NCBI GenBank assembly: GCA_003339605.1
Contig: QOVW01000071.1
Coordinates: forward strand, 1-47,026
Direction: 5' to 3'
Source of the DNA: Spirobacillus cienkowskii
GTDB lineage: Bacteria > Bdellovibrionota_B > Oligoflexia > Silvanigrellales > Silvanigrellaceae
DNA length: 47,026 nt
Shown here: one piece after another, positions 9,343 through 18,598 of the stretch
Position numbering within the stretch: the stretch's first letter is position 1
How the letters are laid out: every line of letters starts with the position of its first letter
Position numbers and translations under genes: made by a program
The notes under the pieces: model-generated
The model's input: the letters and a program-made list of their open reading frames with translations, nothing else
Databases searched by the model: none
Told to the model about the DNA's origin: nothing

Positions 9343-9648
9343 ATGATTAAATCCTTTAAGGTAAGCCAAGGTTCTGCCTCCGAATTTATTAAAAATGTGA
9401 CAGAATCTTTAGCCACCCGCGAATTGGGAAAGATTGCTAATATATCAATGCATGATGAAAAAGTGGTGATTCGTTTTTCAAAGCTTGGAAAAAGTGAAGT
9501 TTTTTTTTCACTCACAAAGCAACCTAAAGGTTTTGAATGCGTTCACGAATCTGAAAAAATATCTCTCACCCATCGAGCCTTTAGAGCTGATATTGAGACG
9601 AAACTTGCAAAAGTTCTAGAACAAAATGGAGCTATTATCACAACCTGA
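9343..9648 (+). CDS. Hypothetical protein, 101 aa
   Basis: A small soluble protein of unknown function. It has a mixed alpha/beta pattern (a helix SASEFIKNVTESLATREL, then strands KVVIRFSKLG and SEVFFSLTKQ). There is no signal peptide, no cysteine pair and no membrane segment. A GAGGAACGCGTTTCT ribosome binding site precedes the ATG at 9343. It follows the M16 pair by 23 bases and may be cotranscribed. Confidence 0.6.
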   Translation: MIKSFKVSQGSASEFIKNVTESLATRELGKIANISMHDEKVVIRFSKLGKSEVFFSLTKQPKGFECVHESEKISLTHRAFRADIETKLAKVLEQNGAIITT

Positions 9649-9778
9649 TAAATAAAAATTATCTGTTTTTCTATGGCTCATCAGAATATCTTGAAGTTTT
9701 GACTTGAGAGTCTGACTACCATGGGGTATGCAGATTTTTTGATCTTGAGACACTATTTGACCTAATGGAGAACATTCA

Positions 9779-10033
9779 ATGACATTTACATCAACAGCAA
9801 TTTCCTTAGAATGGAATCGTAACAACCTTATTCTTAAACGCGGTGCAAGCCAAATTTTGATCAATGTAGAAAACGTGCAAAGCTTAAGAAGCCAAGAGTC
9901 TGAAGAATCTTTTAATCAATTTTTCAGAACAACTGCTCTACAAAATAGAGAAGCTCGCAGAGTTTTCTCTTCTTGGGAAAGAAAAGATGACGCGCTCTTA
10001 CACAAAATTTACAAAGAAGTCACCTCTGTATAA
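9779..10033 (+). CDS. Hypothetical protein, 84 aa
   Basis: A small soluble protein starting TFTSTAISLEWNRNNLILKRG, followed by a charged helical C-terminus (FRTTALQNREARRVFSSWERK). The ATG at 9779 has TGGAGAACATTCA in front. It is separated from the previous gene by 130 bases with no clear terminator, and from trhO by 44 bases. I know no family for it. Both small genes in this stretch lie between recognisable operons and could be lineage-specific. Confidence 0.55.
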   Translation: MTFTSTAISLEWNRNNLILKRGASQILINVENVQSLRSQESEESFNQFFRTTALQNREARRVFSSWERKDDALLHKIYKEVTSV

Positions 10034-10077
10034 ATAAAATATAAATAATTTCAATACTTTACAAGGCGAAATTACAT

Positions 10078-11055
10078 ATGGAAACCACTTTTACGAAAAC
10101 ACAACACAATTATAGCAACATTGCTTATTATAAGTTTGTCGATATTGCAGACCCACAAAGCTTACGAGATGTGTTGCTAAATCTATGCAATTCTTTATCA
10201 ATTAAAGGTACAATTATCTTAGCACACGAGGGAATCAACTCTTGCTTGGTTGGTAAAGACGAAAACATCGATAAATTTATTGAATTTATGCACAATCATG
10301 AGCTTTTTTCTGATGTTGAGTTTAAGAAAAGCGTGAGCGACCACGTTCCTTTTAGAAGAATGCTTGTTAAAGTTAAAAATGAAATTATTCCAATGGGACT
10401 TCCTTCTATTGATCCTGCGCGTTTTACAGGAAACTATGTCAAAGCCCTCGAATTAAAAAAGTGGCTTGATGAAGGCGAAGATTTGGTCATTCTTGACACC
10501 CGAAACGATTATGAAGTTGAACTTGGCACCTTTCGTAATGCAATTGATCCAAAACTCAAAAAATTTAGAGATTTTCCACAATGGATCAAAGACAACTTTG
10601 CAGAGTATAAAAACAAAAAGGTTATCACGTTTTGCACAGGCGGTATTCGCTGTGAAAAAGCAACGGCATTTATGAAACAAGAAGGTTTTAAAGATGTCTA
10701 TCAAATTCAGGGTGGAATCTTAAAATATTTTGAAGAAACTATGAATAATGCACCAAACCAAGATAACCACTACGATGGTGATTGTTTTGTATTTGATTAC
10801 CGCGTGGCAGTTGATAAAAATCTGCATGAAACTCAATACGAAATTTGTTATTCATGCTGGAAACCTCTTTCTCAGGAAGATTTACAAAGCAAACTGTATA
10901 AAGAAAATGAATTTTGTCCTCACTGCTTTGATAACTATAATAATAAAGAACTCCAACGTGAAAACGTAATGCGGGAAAACAACATGCGTGCACTTCAAAT
11001 TAGACAAGAAAGATCACGCCAAGTTCGCGAAAAAAGAAACTCACTTTCTCTTTAA
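10078..11055 (+). CDS. trhO: tRNA uridine(34) hydroxylase (rhodanese-like, YceA/UPF0176 family)
   Basis: 325 residues with the family's three parts. An N-terminal acylphosphatase-like domain contains LAHEGINSCLVG. A rhodanese domain carries the active loop CTGGIRCEK, with the candidate catalytic Cys at 186. A C-terminal cysteine-rich segment has CYSCWKP and CPHC, probably a zinc site. The family makes 5-hydroxyuridine at the wobble base of tRNA in an oxygen-dependent way, as shown for E. coli TrhO. The last 25 residues are Arg/Glu-rich and may contact RNA. The ATG at 10078 follows AAGGCGAAATTACAT. Confidence 0.93.
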   Translation: METTFTKTQHNYSNIAYYKFVDIADPQSLRDVLLNLCNSLSIKGTIILAHEGINSCLVGKDENIDKFIEFMHNHELFSDVEFKKSVSDHVPFRRMLVKVKNEIIPMGLPSIDPARFTGNYVKALELKKWLDEGEDLVILDTRNDYEVELGTFRNAIDPKLKKFRDFPQWIKDNFAEYKNKKVITFCTGGIRCEKATAFMKQEGFKDVYQIQGGILKYFEETMNNAPNQDNHYDGDCFVFDYRVAVDKNLHETQYEICYSCWKPLSQEDLQSKLYKENEFCPHCFDNYNNKELQRENVMRENNMRALQIRQERSRQVREKRNSLSL

Positions 11056-11149
11056 TTTTTTCTATTATGCCTCTACTGCTTATTTCTAATGTGGAGGCTC
11101 ATAAAACTAATATTTTGTACCCACCATATTAATAATAGGAATAGCTGTA

Positions 11150-11851
11150 ATGTCATATTTTATACCATCACTTATTTTAAGCTTAGGCATTGTTAGTTCA
11201 AGTTATATACTGCGAAACTCTATTGAAAATTATAGAAATTTTGGACGTTTTGTAGAAGTCAAAGGTTTAGACGAAAAAATAGTAAAAGCAAATGTCGCAA
11301 ACTGGGAACTTAATTTTACTGTTGTTGGAGACGATCTCAAAAAACTTTATCCACAAATTAGTTTTGCACAAAATAAAATTATCGAATTTTTAAAAGAGAA
11401 TGGCTTTACGGAAGAAGAAATAGAAAAACAATCTATTTCTATTAATGATGCCAAGGCCAACGCCTATAGCACAGAGCGTCCCTCTGCGCGATTTACAGCT
11501 AATTCTGGAATTAATCTCAAAACCAATAAAGTTGACAAAGTCAATACGGTAGTACAAAAAACAGGCGCGGTGATTGAATCTGGGATCGTTTTAAACACAA
11601 ATCATGTTAAGTATCTATTTACCGATCTCAATACAATCAAACCAGACATGCTTGCTAGAGCCACCGAGAATGCAAGAGAAGCGGCAAACACTTTTGCAAA
11701 AAACTCAAATAGCCATGTTGGCTCTATCAAAAAAGCCACTCAAGGGCTTTTTACCATTAGCCCTGCCTCATCAGAAAATAACGACTACGATAATGGAAGT
11801 ATTTTAAAAAAAGTTCGTGTTGTGACTACGGTAGAGTTTTTTATCAATTAG
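11150..11851 (+). CDS. SIMPL domain (DUF541) protein, membrane-anchored
   Basis: 233 residues. A short hydrophobic N-terminus (YFIPSLILSLGIVSSSYIL) looks like a signal anchor. The rest is the SIMPL/DUF541 pattern: VEVKGLDEKIVKANVANWELNFTVVG, helices with IIEFLKENGFTEEEI, and a C-terminal NAREAANTFAKNSNSHVGSIKKATQG followed by VRVVTTVEF. Family members such as E. coli YggE are periplasmic and have been linked to stress tolerance, but the biochemical role is not settled. It ends 4 bases from the convergent oxidoreductase gene, with no room for a separate terminator. Confidence 0.85.
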   Translation: MSYFIPSLILSLGIVSSSYILRNSIENYRNFGRFVEVKGLDEKIVKANVANWELNFTVVGDDLKKLYPQISFAQNKIIEFLKENGFTEEEIEKQSISINDAKANAYSTERPSARFTANSGINLKTNKVDKVNTVVQKTGAVIESGIVLNTNHVKYLFTDLNTIKPDMLARATENAREAANTFAKNSNSHVGSIKKATQGLFTISPASSENNDYDNGSILKKVRVVTTVEFFIN

Positions 11852-11855
11852 TAGC

Positions 11856-13316
11856 TTATTTTTGACTTAATTGTGCTGCAACATCATACACACTGTTAAT
11901 GATCATTTTCCAAGGCTCATTGGCAAAACCTGGAAAACTATCACCACAACAGTACAATCCCTCTATTCCCATTTTTGTTTCTTTGACTTCTATATTTGCA
12001 GCGGTATCACAGGTCATTGTATATGCGACCGGCAATAAAATAATTTTTTCTGAAATTTTATTTTCTGGAATACGCGCCCCTTTTTTTAAGTCTTCACTAA
12101 ATTCTGGTTTTAGAATTCTTGTTGCAGCACGACGCAAACGGGCAACGGCATCACGCACTGCAGGAGCTTGCAAAGAGTCTTCATAGTCTAATTTTATTGA
12201 AAAAATCATGCGTCCATCGTGCGTTAAAAATCCCATCACTTTTTCTACAGGAAAAATAAACCGATCCCCGAGTGATACGTTTTCTGGCCAATGCTCACAT
12301 TTAAATTTTAAAAAATCGGTGATTTCTGAAAATATTAATGACACAGGTTTAACTTTGGAAACAAAGCGTGATTGGCTGGGAGAAAAATGTTCTTTCGATA
12401 ATAAGCTTAAACATTTGACTAAAGGAATTGCAAAAATCAGTTTTTGGCATGTAAACGTTTTTTGTGCAGGATTTATATTGTCAGACAGTAACAAGTCAAA
12501 TTTAGAGTTTGTATGATGATGAAGCCGCATGACTTCACAATTCGTGCGAAGAACAACGCCTCGCTTTTTAAGAATACTTTCAACTATACACTCAAAATAA
12601 TATTCTCTAAAAAAACAGGTCGGAACTTGAAAGTTTAATGAATTAAAAAAATCTTTAAACAATTTATGAATATGAATAAATGATGCTTTTTCCCAATTTG
12701 GGCCAACGATTGTTGCAAAAATTGGAGTTAATGCTTCTTTAGTTGATTTGGTTAATGAAACCCAAAACTCTGATTTTTCAAAATTAATATTTAAAAAATT
12801 TTTATCAATTTGTACATTATTAAAATCATCAAAAATAAATGACTTAAAAATTTCTGCTTCTTTTTTGGTAAAAATTTCTGAGGATCCTGCAAATAACTCA
12901 GTATCAGAAACAATTTCCTTTTTTACAAAAAAACATTGTTTTTTTTGAGAAATAACTTTGTCTTGAGTGTCTTGAAAAAAAAGCTCAATCTCATTTTTTT
13001 CAAGCTCAGACAAATGTGATTCAAAATGCCGATACATAATTTCTAACGAATTGCCTTCAAGCCATTCAAACCCTGGTCCACTGAGTTTAAATTGTTTGTC
13101 ATTAAGTTGAGTCACAGTGTTTTCTAAAGGCTGATGATATGAAGAAAAAAAGAATCGACCACCAAGATGAGGTTGTTTTTCAAATATTGTAATTCCTTTT
13201 GCACACAAATTGGGATCGCGCGATAAACGAAGAGCCAACAATAACCCAGACATTCCTCCACCAATAATTGCAATAGATGATTGGTTTGTAGAATTGAGAT
13301 CATTGATTGTGAGCAT
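11856..13316 (-). CDS. FAD-dependent oxidoreductase (amine oxidase-like flavoprotein)
   Basis: 486 residues. The dinucleotide-binding loop GGGMSG is at 19-24, with the ribose-binding Glu at 46 (IFEKQPHLGGR). This GG-motif arrangement is typical of the amine oxidase, phytoene desaturase and protoporphyrinogen oxidase superfamily. The C-terminal FAD motif is GIEGLYCCGDSFPGFANEP. The middle region, which would set the substrate, is not recognisable, so the reaction is unknown. The ATG at 13316 follows GAGAGGTAATCCTT, the SD overlapping the end of rsgA; the 5-base gap argues for cotranscription and coupling with rsgA. Confidence 0.75.
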   Translation of the reverse strand: MLTINDLNSTNQSSIAIIGGGMSGLLLALRLSRDPNLCAKGITIFEKQPHLGGRFFFSSYHQPLENTVTQLNDKQFKLSGPGFEWLEGNSLEIMYRHFESHLSELEKNEIELFFQDTQDKVISQKKQCFFVKKEIVSDTELFAGSSEIFTKKEAEIFKSFIFDDFNNVQIDKNFLNINFEKSEFWVSLTKSTKEALTPIFATIVGPNWEKASFIHIHKLFKDFFNSLNFQVPTCFFREYYFECIVESILKKRGVVLRTNCEVMRLHHHTNSKFDLLLSDNINPAQKTFTCQKLIFAIPLVKCLSLLSKEHFSPSQSRFVSKVKPVSLIFSEITDFLKFKCEHWPENVSLGDRFIFPVEKVMGFLTHDGRMIFSIKLDYEDSLQAPAVRDAVARLRRAATRILKPEFSEDLKKGARIPENKISEKIILLPVAYTMTCDTAANIEVKETKMGIEGLYCCGDSFPGFANEPWKMIINSVYDVAAQLSQK

Positions 13317-13321
13317 AAGGA

Positions 13322-14632
13322 TTACCTCTCATTCTCATTGTCTTTTGGGGAGTGTTCCACTTCGCTTTGCGCCAGTTCTTCATCCCGTTTTTGCTGACGG
13401 GCTTTTAGATCTGCAATCATTGTTGCATCAGAACTATCACCCTCTCCTTCCCTAAAGCTTAATCCTTTTAATATACCAAGATAACTTCTGTAACGTTCAT
13501 GAGAAATTTCCCCTTTTTCTAAGGCATTTTTTATTGCGCATTGCGGTTCTTTATCATGCGCGCATTCTGTGTACCTACATTTAAAAGGTCGAAATTCTGG
13601 AAAACAATAGCTTAAGGTAATTGGGTCGTAGTTTTGAATATTAAACGATCGAATACCAGGTGTATCAATTGCATAAGCACCAATATCAAGTTGCAATAAA
13701 CTATTGTATGTTGTTGTATGTCTTCCTTTATAAAAAATATCAGGATTTTCATCAACAATTTGCTCAAATTCTGGTTTCATTAAATTTAAAATACTGCTTT
13801 TTCCAACTCCAGAATGCCCAGCAAAACCAACTAATTTTCCTTTAAATAACTTACGCAATTTTTTAATATTTTCAGACGTTTTTTTAGGCTTTAATGCACA
13901 AATCTCAATTACCTCGTATCCAATTTTACGATATATTTCGACACGATGTTTATACGCTGCAATAAATTCTGGACTCGCAATTTTAACATCTTCTAATAAA
14001 TCAATTTTATTTAAAACAATCACAGCAGGAAGATGCTCAATTTCTGCCTGAACTAAAAAACGATCAATTAACCCCCAGCGCACTTCGGGATGCAAGACAG
14101 ATGCCACAATGGCGATAAGATCGATATTTGCAAGCATAACGTGTTCCCATGCGGGGTGCATGGGATCTTTTCTTGTAATTTTACTTGTTCTTGCAAATGC
14201 ATGTTGCACAACACCACGCGGCAAATCGGTGTTGAGAGGCTGCCCATCAGCATCAAATTGCAATTCGGCATTCGGTTCAAACAAAATGCGATCGCCTACA
14301 ACAACTAAATTTCTTTCTTTATGTGCCCGCTGAAAATGTCTTTTGGCAACAGAACAGAGCCATAAATTTTCTGTAATTGGATTGCCGTTTTTGTCTTCTT
14401 CGGCAATAAAAATATTGCGCTTTTGCACTTCAATCACTCTACCACGACGATAGCCTTTTTGATAAAGATCTGTTAGTAAAACATCTAATTTTTCTTTTGG
14501 ATTATTAGAATTGATAATCCAATCATCTACAATTCTAACACGTTCTGTACGTTTTTCTTTTTTAATTTTTTCAATTTTTTTATAGTTGTTACGTCTATCA
14601 TTTTGGTCAAAAAAGTTTTTTATGCGAGCCAA
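13322..14632 (-). CDS. rsgA: Small ribosomal subunit biogenesis GTPase RsgA
   Basis: A circularly permuted GTPase that checks 30S maturation. Order of motifs: an OB-fold region, NKIDLL (G4), GHSGVGKSS (G1), DTPGIRSF (G3), then the zinc motif C-x4-C-x-H-x5-C in KCRYTECAHDKEPQC. I chose the TTG at 14632-14630 because AGGAGTAAGCAC sits 7 bases before it; a TTG at 14662 in the same frame has no such site and would overlap mutS2 upstream sequence. The protein (about 436 aa) is longer than E. coli RsgA (350), with a basic N-terminal extension (DDWIINSNN region) and an acidic/basic tail after the zinc domain. It is divergent from mutS2. Confidence 0.9.
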   Translation of the reverse strand: MARIKNFFDQNDRRNNYKKIEKIKKEKRTERVRIVDDWIINSNNPKEKLDVLLTDLYQKGYRRGRVIEVQKRNIFIAEEDKNGNPITENLWLCSVAKRHFQRAHKERNLVVVGDRILFEPNAELQFDADGQPLNTDLPRGVVQHAFARTSKITRKDPMHPAWEHVMLANIDLIAIVASVLHPEVRWGLIDRFLVQAEIEHLPAVIVLNKIDLLEDVKIASPEFIAAYKHRVEIYRKIGYEVIEICALKPKKTSENIKKLRKLFKGKLVGFAGHSGVGKSSILNLMKPEFEQIVDENPDIFYKGRHTTTYNSLLQLDIGAYAIDTPGIRSFNIQNYDPITLSYCFPEFRPFKCRYTECAHDKEPQCAIKNALEKGEISHERYRSYLGILKGLSFREGEGDSSDATMIADLKARQQKRDEELAQSEVEHSPKDNENER

Positions 14633-14721
14633 GTGCTTACTCCTATTGATGTTTGCCCACAATACGTTTATACATCAACCCGCAAAGCTTGAAAACCAAA
14701 CCTTACAGGCGTTTGATTCTT

Positions 14722-17568
14722 ATGGAACATGAAAACAATATTGACAACAGTAAAGAATTTTTTCTTTACAATGACACTCTCCTTCGACTTGAGTGGCAAA
14801 AAATCACTCATTATCTCGCTCATTTTGCAATTTTTCCTCACAGTAAAATGGCATTATTGCAACTAACCCCCTGGATCAGCAAAGAAGAAAGAAATTTTTA
14901 CTTTAAAGCCACCAGAGAAATGCTTGAGCTGCACACAATGGGGCAATCCCTTTCGCTCGAACCATTTGACGCTGAATTATTTAAAAATTTATTGCCAAAA
15001 GGTGCTGTGCTTTCTCCGCTTGCTTTATTTCATATTTCTATTTCATTAAAGCTTGCAGAAGTTATTCAACATTTCTTTAAAGGCGAAAAAGCAAAATCAG
15101 GTAAGTATGCAAGCTTATGTGCTCTTGCAGAACAATTGCATCCACTGCCTGCATTGTCTGCAACTTTAAAACGCAGCATTGATGCAGCAGGCAGCATTTT
15201 ATCAAGCGCATCTCCAGAGCTCGAATCTGCAAGAAGTCGCTATGAGCACGCCAAACGAAAAATAGTCGAACAATTAGAAACTATTTTAAAAAAACAAGAC
15301 ATCAAAACCTCATTGCAAGATAATGTGTGGATGCTCCGCGACGGACGCTACGTGTTACCGGTGCGTACCGACCGCAAATCTGCAGTAGAAGGTATCCCAC
15401 GAGGAGTCAGCCAAAGTGGTTCAACAGTTTTTATTGAGCCGCATGCCTTGTCACTACAACACGCACAACTCGAAAAAGCACAAACTGACATCGAAATCGA
15501 AGAGAATCGTATTATTTTACAACTTTCTAAAGAATGTTATCAACATTTCGAAGTCATTCTTAAAAATATTGAGACATTAACTGAGTTTGACAAATTGTAC
15601 GCGCAAACAAAACTTGCGTCTTTACTGCATGGTGTTGAACCAACTTTTTTAGAGCAATCAACATTATCACCGCGATTTCGTTTAACCCAAGCAAGACACC
15701 CTCTCTTTCTCCTTGAAAACAAAAAATGTGTTGCAAATGATCTCTATTTAGAACCGCAACACGATGGACAAAATTCACCCTTGGTTTGGGTATTAAGCGG
15801 TCCTAATGCAGGTGGCAAAACCGTTGCCATGAAGACTATAGGGATTACCGTTCTTATGGCCAAAGCAGGTCTTTTTGTTGCCTGCGAAAAAGCAGAAATC
15901 ATCGATTATGAAAACATTTTTGTTGAACTTGGCGATCGTCAAAGTCGCGAAGATGACTTGTCAACCTTTTCTGGACATCTTGCTCAAATCAAACGCATTG
16001 CAGAAAGCGCAAATGACAAGACCCTAATTTTACTTGACGAAGGTTTTGTTGGTACCGATCCAGCCGTGGGTGTTGCCATGGCGCGCTCTACATTAGAGTT
16101 TTTTTGCACCAAAAATGCGACTGTCATCATCACAACTCATTTTTCTAATTTAAAAACTCTAGCAGACAATGACGCACGATTTTGTAACGGCAGCATGGAG
16201 TTTGAACCCAGTGCATTACAACCAACCTACAAGCTATTAAACGGCATTCCTGGCCAAAGTTACGCCATTGAGCTTGCAATCCGCATGGGATTGGATAATG
16301 CCATCATTCAAAACGCCAGAAAATATTATGGATCCGAAGCGCAACGAATGGAAAATATTTTAAAAGAATTACAACTTAAAAATATCGCCATTAAAAAAGA
16401 ACTTCATGAACAAGAAGACTTAACAAAAAAACTAGAAAAAGAATTTTATTCTTTACAAAAGGAGAGACAAGAATTTATTGAGCATAAAAAAAGTTTGGTC
16501 AACAATTATCGAACTAAATTACAAAAGCGCTTAAATGCATTTGAAAATCGCCTTGAAATCCGCGAAAGACAGTTTGAAAAATTAAAAGATACCATGCAAA
16601 GAGAGTTTGAAGCGGCTTTGCCAAATGCCGCGTTTGACACTCACCAAACAGCACAACGCTCAGCTCCTAAAGATTACGACGAAAAGCAACAAGAAATTCC
16701 AGCAACTTTATCTGATAAAAATAATGCAAAACCCAAAAAGCTGACTAGCTTTGAAGACCTGTCTAAATTAAAACTCATAAAAAAATCTTCAACATCACAA
16801 AATTCTCAAACGTTTAGTTTAGACGAAAAAGCAGAAAAATTTAGAGCTCCAAAGCATCACTCAAGTAGAGCATTATTAGACGAAGCAAAACTCAGTTTGC
16901 AAATATTAAAAAACTCTTATGATACCATTGAAGATTCGCTTCACAAAGACATTGATCACCTTCTGCATGAGCAAGACAAAACCAACGCCGAGCAAAAACA
17001 GTCTTCAAAAAAAATAATCGAAGAAGCACGACAACAAAAACATGATGCTGAATTTTGGCAAGCAGGTATGAAAGTCCGCTCACAAAAGTTTAAAGAAAAT
17101 GGAACTGTATTAAAACCTGCAGATTCTAAAGGTATTGTTGAATGCCAATTTGGAATGATTAAGGTTAAAGTACCACATTATGATCTGACTCTTTCTAATG
17201 CCCCTCAAGCAAATAATCCGTTAAATTATAACAAAAAAACCTTATCATCCAAAAAACAAACGCTTTATAAAAGTGCAAAACCAAATTCTGTTGATGCGGA
17301 TATTGCTCCAGTTTTACCTCATTCTGGTAATTCTATCGATCTCAGAGGCAAAACAGTTGATGACGCCCTTGATAAACTTGACTTAGAACTTGATAAAATG
17401 AATCGCATGTTGGTACAAAATGTTGTTGTGATTCATGGCCATGGTCTTGGTAAAGTAAAAGAAGCGGTTAGAAAATATTTAGAAACTACCAGTTATAAGC
17501 TTCGTTTCCGCAACGGTCGCCACGGAGAAGGTGGTGACGGTGTCACAATTATTGAATTTGATAACTAG
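14722..17568 (+). CDS. mutS2: Endonuclease MutS2
   Basis: 948 residues. MutS-type core and clamp helices are followed by the ATPase: Walker A GPNAGGKT (360-367) and Walker B LILLDEG (D439, E440), with the DDLSTFSGHLAQI signature between. A long coiled coil (about 535-625) leads to a C-terminal Smr domain with SIDLRG (871-876) and HGHGLGKVKEAV (905-916). MutS2 proteins act on branched DNA or, in Bacillus, on collided ribosomes. This copy is about 160 residues longer than the usual ~785, because of a low-complexity Lys/Ser-rich insert (about 630-720). The usual HGxGTGxLR of Smr is changed to HGHGLGKVK. The ATG at 14722 fits the family start; an in-frame TTG at 14653 lacks an SD. Confidence 0.92.
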   Translation: MEHENNIDNSKEFFLYNDTLLRLEWQKITHYLAHFAIFPHSKMALLQLTPWISKEERNFYFKATREMLELHTMGQSLSLEPFDAELFKNLLPKGAVLSPLALFHISISLKLAEVIQHFFKGEKAKSGKYASLCALAEQLHPLPALSATLKRSIDAAGSILSSASPELESARSRYEHAKRKIVEQLETILKKQDIKTSLQDNVWMLRDGRYVLPVRTDRKSAVEGIPRGVSQSGSTVFIEPHALSLQHAQLEKAQTDIEIEENRIILQLSKECYQHFEVILKNIETLTEFDKLYAQTKLASLLHGVEPTFLEQSTLSPRFRLTQARHPLFLLENKKCVANDLYLEPQHDGQNSPLVWVLSGPNAGGKTVAMKTIGITVLMAKAGLFVACEKAEIIDYENIFVELGDRQSREDDLSTFSGHLAQIKRIAESANDKTLILLDEGFVGTDPAVGVAMARSTLEFFCTKNATVIITTHFSNLKTLADNDARFCNGSMEFEPSALQPTYKLLNGIPGQSYAIELAIRMGLDNAIIQNARKYYGSEAQRMENILKELQLKNIAIKKELHEQEDLTKKLEKEFYSLQKERQEFIEHKKSLVNNYRTKLQKRLNAFENRLEIRERQFEKLKDTMQREFEAALPNAAFDTHQTAQRSAPKDYDEKQQEIPATLSDKNNAKPKKLTSFEDLSKLKLIKKSSTSQNSQTFSLDEKAEKFRAPKHHSSRALLDEAKLSLQILKNSYDTIEDSLHKDIDHLLHEQDKTNAEQKQSSKKIIEEARQQKHDAEFWQAGMKVRSQKFKENGTVLKPADSKGIVECQFGMIKVKVPHYDLTLSNAPQANNPLNYNKKTLSSKKQTLYKSAKPNSVDADIAPVLPHSGNSIDLRGKTVDDALDKLDLELDKMNRMLVQNVVVIHGHGLGKVKEAVRKYLETTSYKLRFRNGRHGEGGDGVTIIEFDN

Positions 17569-17664
17569 TCTTAACCCTAAATCTAAGTTTAATATTAGGT
17601 CAGATATTTAAAGTTTTTTATTTTAGTTATTTTCAAAAGTCTTAAATACCAAGAAAGGAGAGCA

Positions 17665-17901
17665 ATGAGTCGAGACGATTTATTAAATGTAGAGGGAATT
17701 GTTACAAATATTTTTGCTGGAGGGAAATATACAGTGAACTTAAATAACGGCCTCACAATTTCGGCAAAAGTATCTGGTCGCATGCGCAAAAATCAAATTA
17801 GTGTGATTATTGGTGACAAAGTCACAGTGGGGTTGTCTCCTTATGATATTTCACATGGGTTAATTATTTCTCGCGAAAAGCTATCTTCTAAAGCGAAGTG
17901 A
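17665..17901 (+). CDS. infA: Translation initiation factor IF-1
   Basis: 78 residues forming one S1-like OB fold. Hallmarks are VEGIVTNIFAGGKYTVNLNNG, GRMRKNQI, GDKVTVGLSPYD and GLIISRE, which follow the IF-1 consensus (SGKMRKN, GDKVTVELSPYD). It binds the 30S A site during initiation. A strong AAGGAGAGCA precedes the ATG at 17665. It stands alone here, 96 bases after mutS2, rather than in a ribosomal protein operon. The slightly divergent core leaves open that a second infA exists elsewhere in the genome. Confidence 0.9.
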   Translation: MSRDDLLNVEGIVTNIFAGGKYTVNLNNGLTISAKVSGRMRKNQISVIIGDKVTVGLSPYDISHGLIISREKLSSKAK

Positions 17902-17911
17902 GTTAAAATCT

Positions 17912-18391
17912 TTACTCCGAAAATCCAGAAATTTTACTTGCTTTAATTTTGGAAATTAAGCTTTGATATTTAAGATCAACGGTATACTTTTTTTTAATAA
18001 ATGTAATCCATTTTTCACAGATAATCTTTGCTTTCTCTTCAATTTTATCAAAGCTGCAGATAAGTTCATAAGTATATTTTTCTTCAAGCTGGTTCCACGA
18101 AAACACATGCATGGCCTCCAGTCTTTCGCTCGAGATCCCCATTTTTTTGAGGTTATCTTTTGAAACCTGGGTCTCTGCTTTAAGTGCTAAAAAAACCTTT
18201 ACCTTTTGATTATTCTTTTCTGGAACAATACCTGTACACGAATACTCATAACGCCACGGATCCTTTGCCTCATCAAGAAAAACAGAATACCCTAGCAACC
18301 AAGGAAAATTTTGCGCTGGAAGACCGCGAATAGGGTCACCAGTTGACGCTCTTTCAACATCTTCGTAGCGTTGATTGTTCCAAAACCCCAT
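17912..18391 (-). CDS. Hypothetical protein, 159 aa
   Basis: A soluble protein with many aromatic residues (GFWNNQRYEDVE, NFPWLLGYSVFLDEAKDPWRYEYSC) and a C-terminal lysine-rich helix (KIICEKWITFIKKKYTVDLKYQSLI). No signal peptide or known catalytic motif is visible. The ATG at 18391 follows AAAAGGAGCGAC, a good site. It converges on infA with only 10 bases between the stops and is divergent from speA. Family unknown. Confidence 0.6.
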   Translation of the reverse strand: MGFWNNQRYEDVERASTGDPIRGLPAQNFPWLLGYSVFLDEAKDPWRYEYSCTGIVPEKNNQKVKVFLALKAETQVSKDNLKKMGISSERLEAMHVFSWNQLEEKYTYELICSFDKIEEKAKIICEKWITFIKKKYTVDLKYQSLISKIKASKISGFSE

Positions 18392-18501
18392 GTCGCTCCT
18401 TTTTCTATTGAATTTATTTTGGCTTATAGATAATCCTGACTTAAAAATATATCATTTTAAGGCACCTTACTTTACAAGCTTAATTATTTTTCAGAAAAAT
18501 C

Positions 18502-18529
18502 TTGACATGGCGTACATCTATTATATGTG
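18502..18529 (+). promoter_or_regulatory. Probable speA promoter
   Basis: A perfect TTGACA at 18502-18507 is followed by the AT-rich TATATGTG at 18522-18529. TATGTG at 18524 gives a 16-base spacer. Transcription would start near 18535, at the edge of the structured leader. The -10 match is only fair. Confidence 0.5.
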
Positions 18530-18533
18530 AAAA

Positions 18534-18598
18534 GCGGGTTTTCCTCTCCCGCAAATATTTGCGGAAATTCTTTTTAACTCCTTTTTTTTGTATGGAGT
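18534..18598 (+). promoter_or_regulatory. Structured speA leader with overlapping hairpins
   Basis: Three potential hairpins lie in about 65 bases. GCGGG (18534-18538) can pair with CCCGC (18548-18552). The latter overlaps a perfect 16-bp palindrome CCGCAAATATTTGCGG (18549-18564), so the two structures exclude each other. Further on, ACTCC (18577-18581) can pair with GGAGT (18594-18598), which is the speA Shine-Dalgarno itself. The palindrome followed by AAATTCTTTTT could also act as a weak terminator, or as a protein operator on DNA. Regulation by polyamines or arginine would be sensible but is inference. Confidence 0.4.

Noticed and set aside
14653-14721. Longer mutS2 start (TTG at 14653)
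   Set aside because: No Shine-Dalgarno, overlaps the upstream region of rsgA, and the extra 23 residues do not resemble MutS2; the ATG at 14722 fits.
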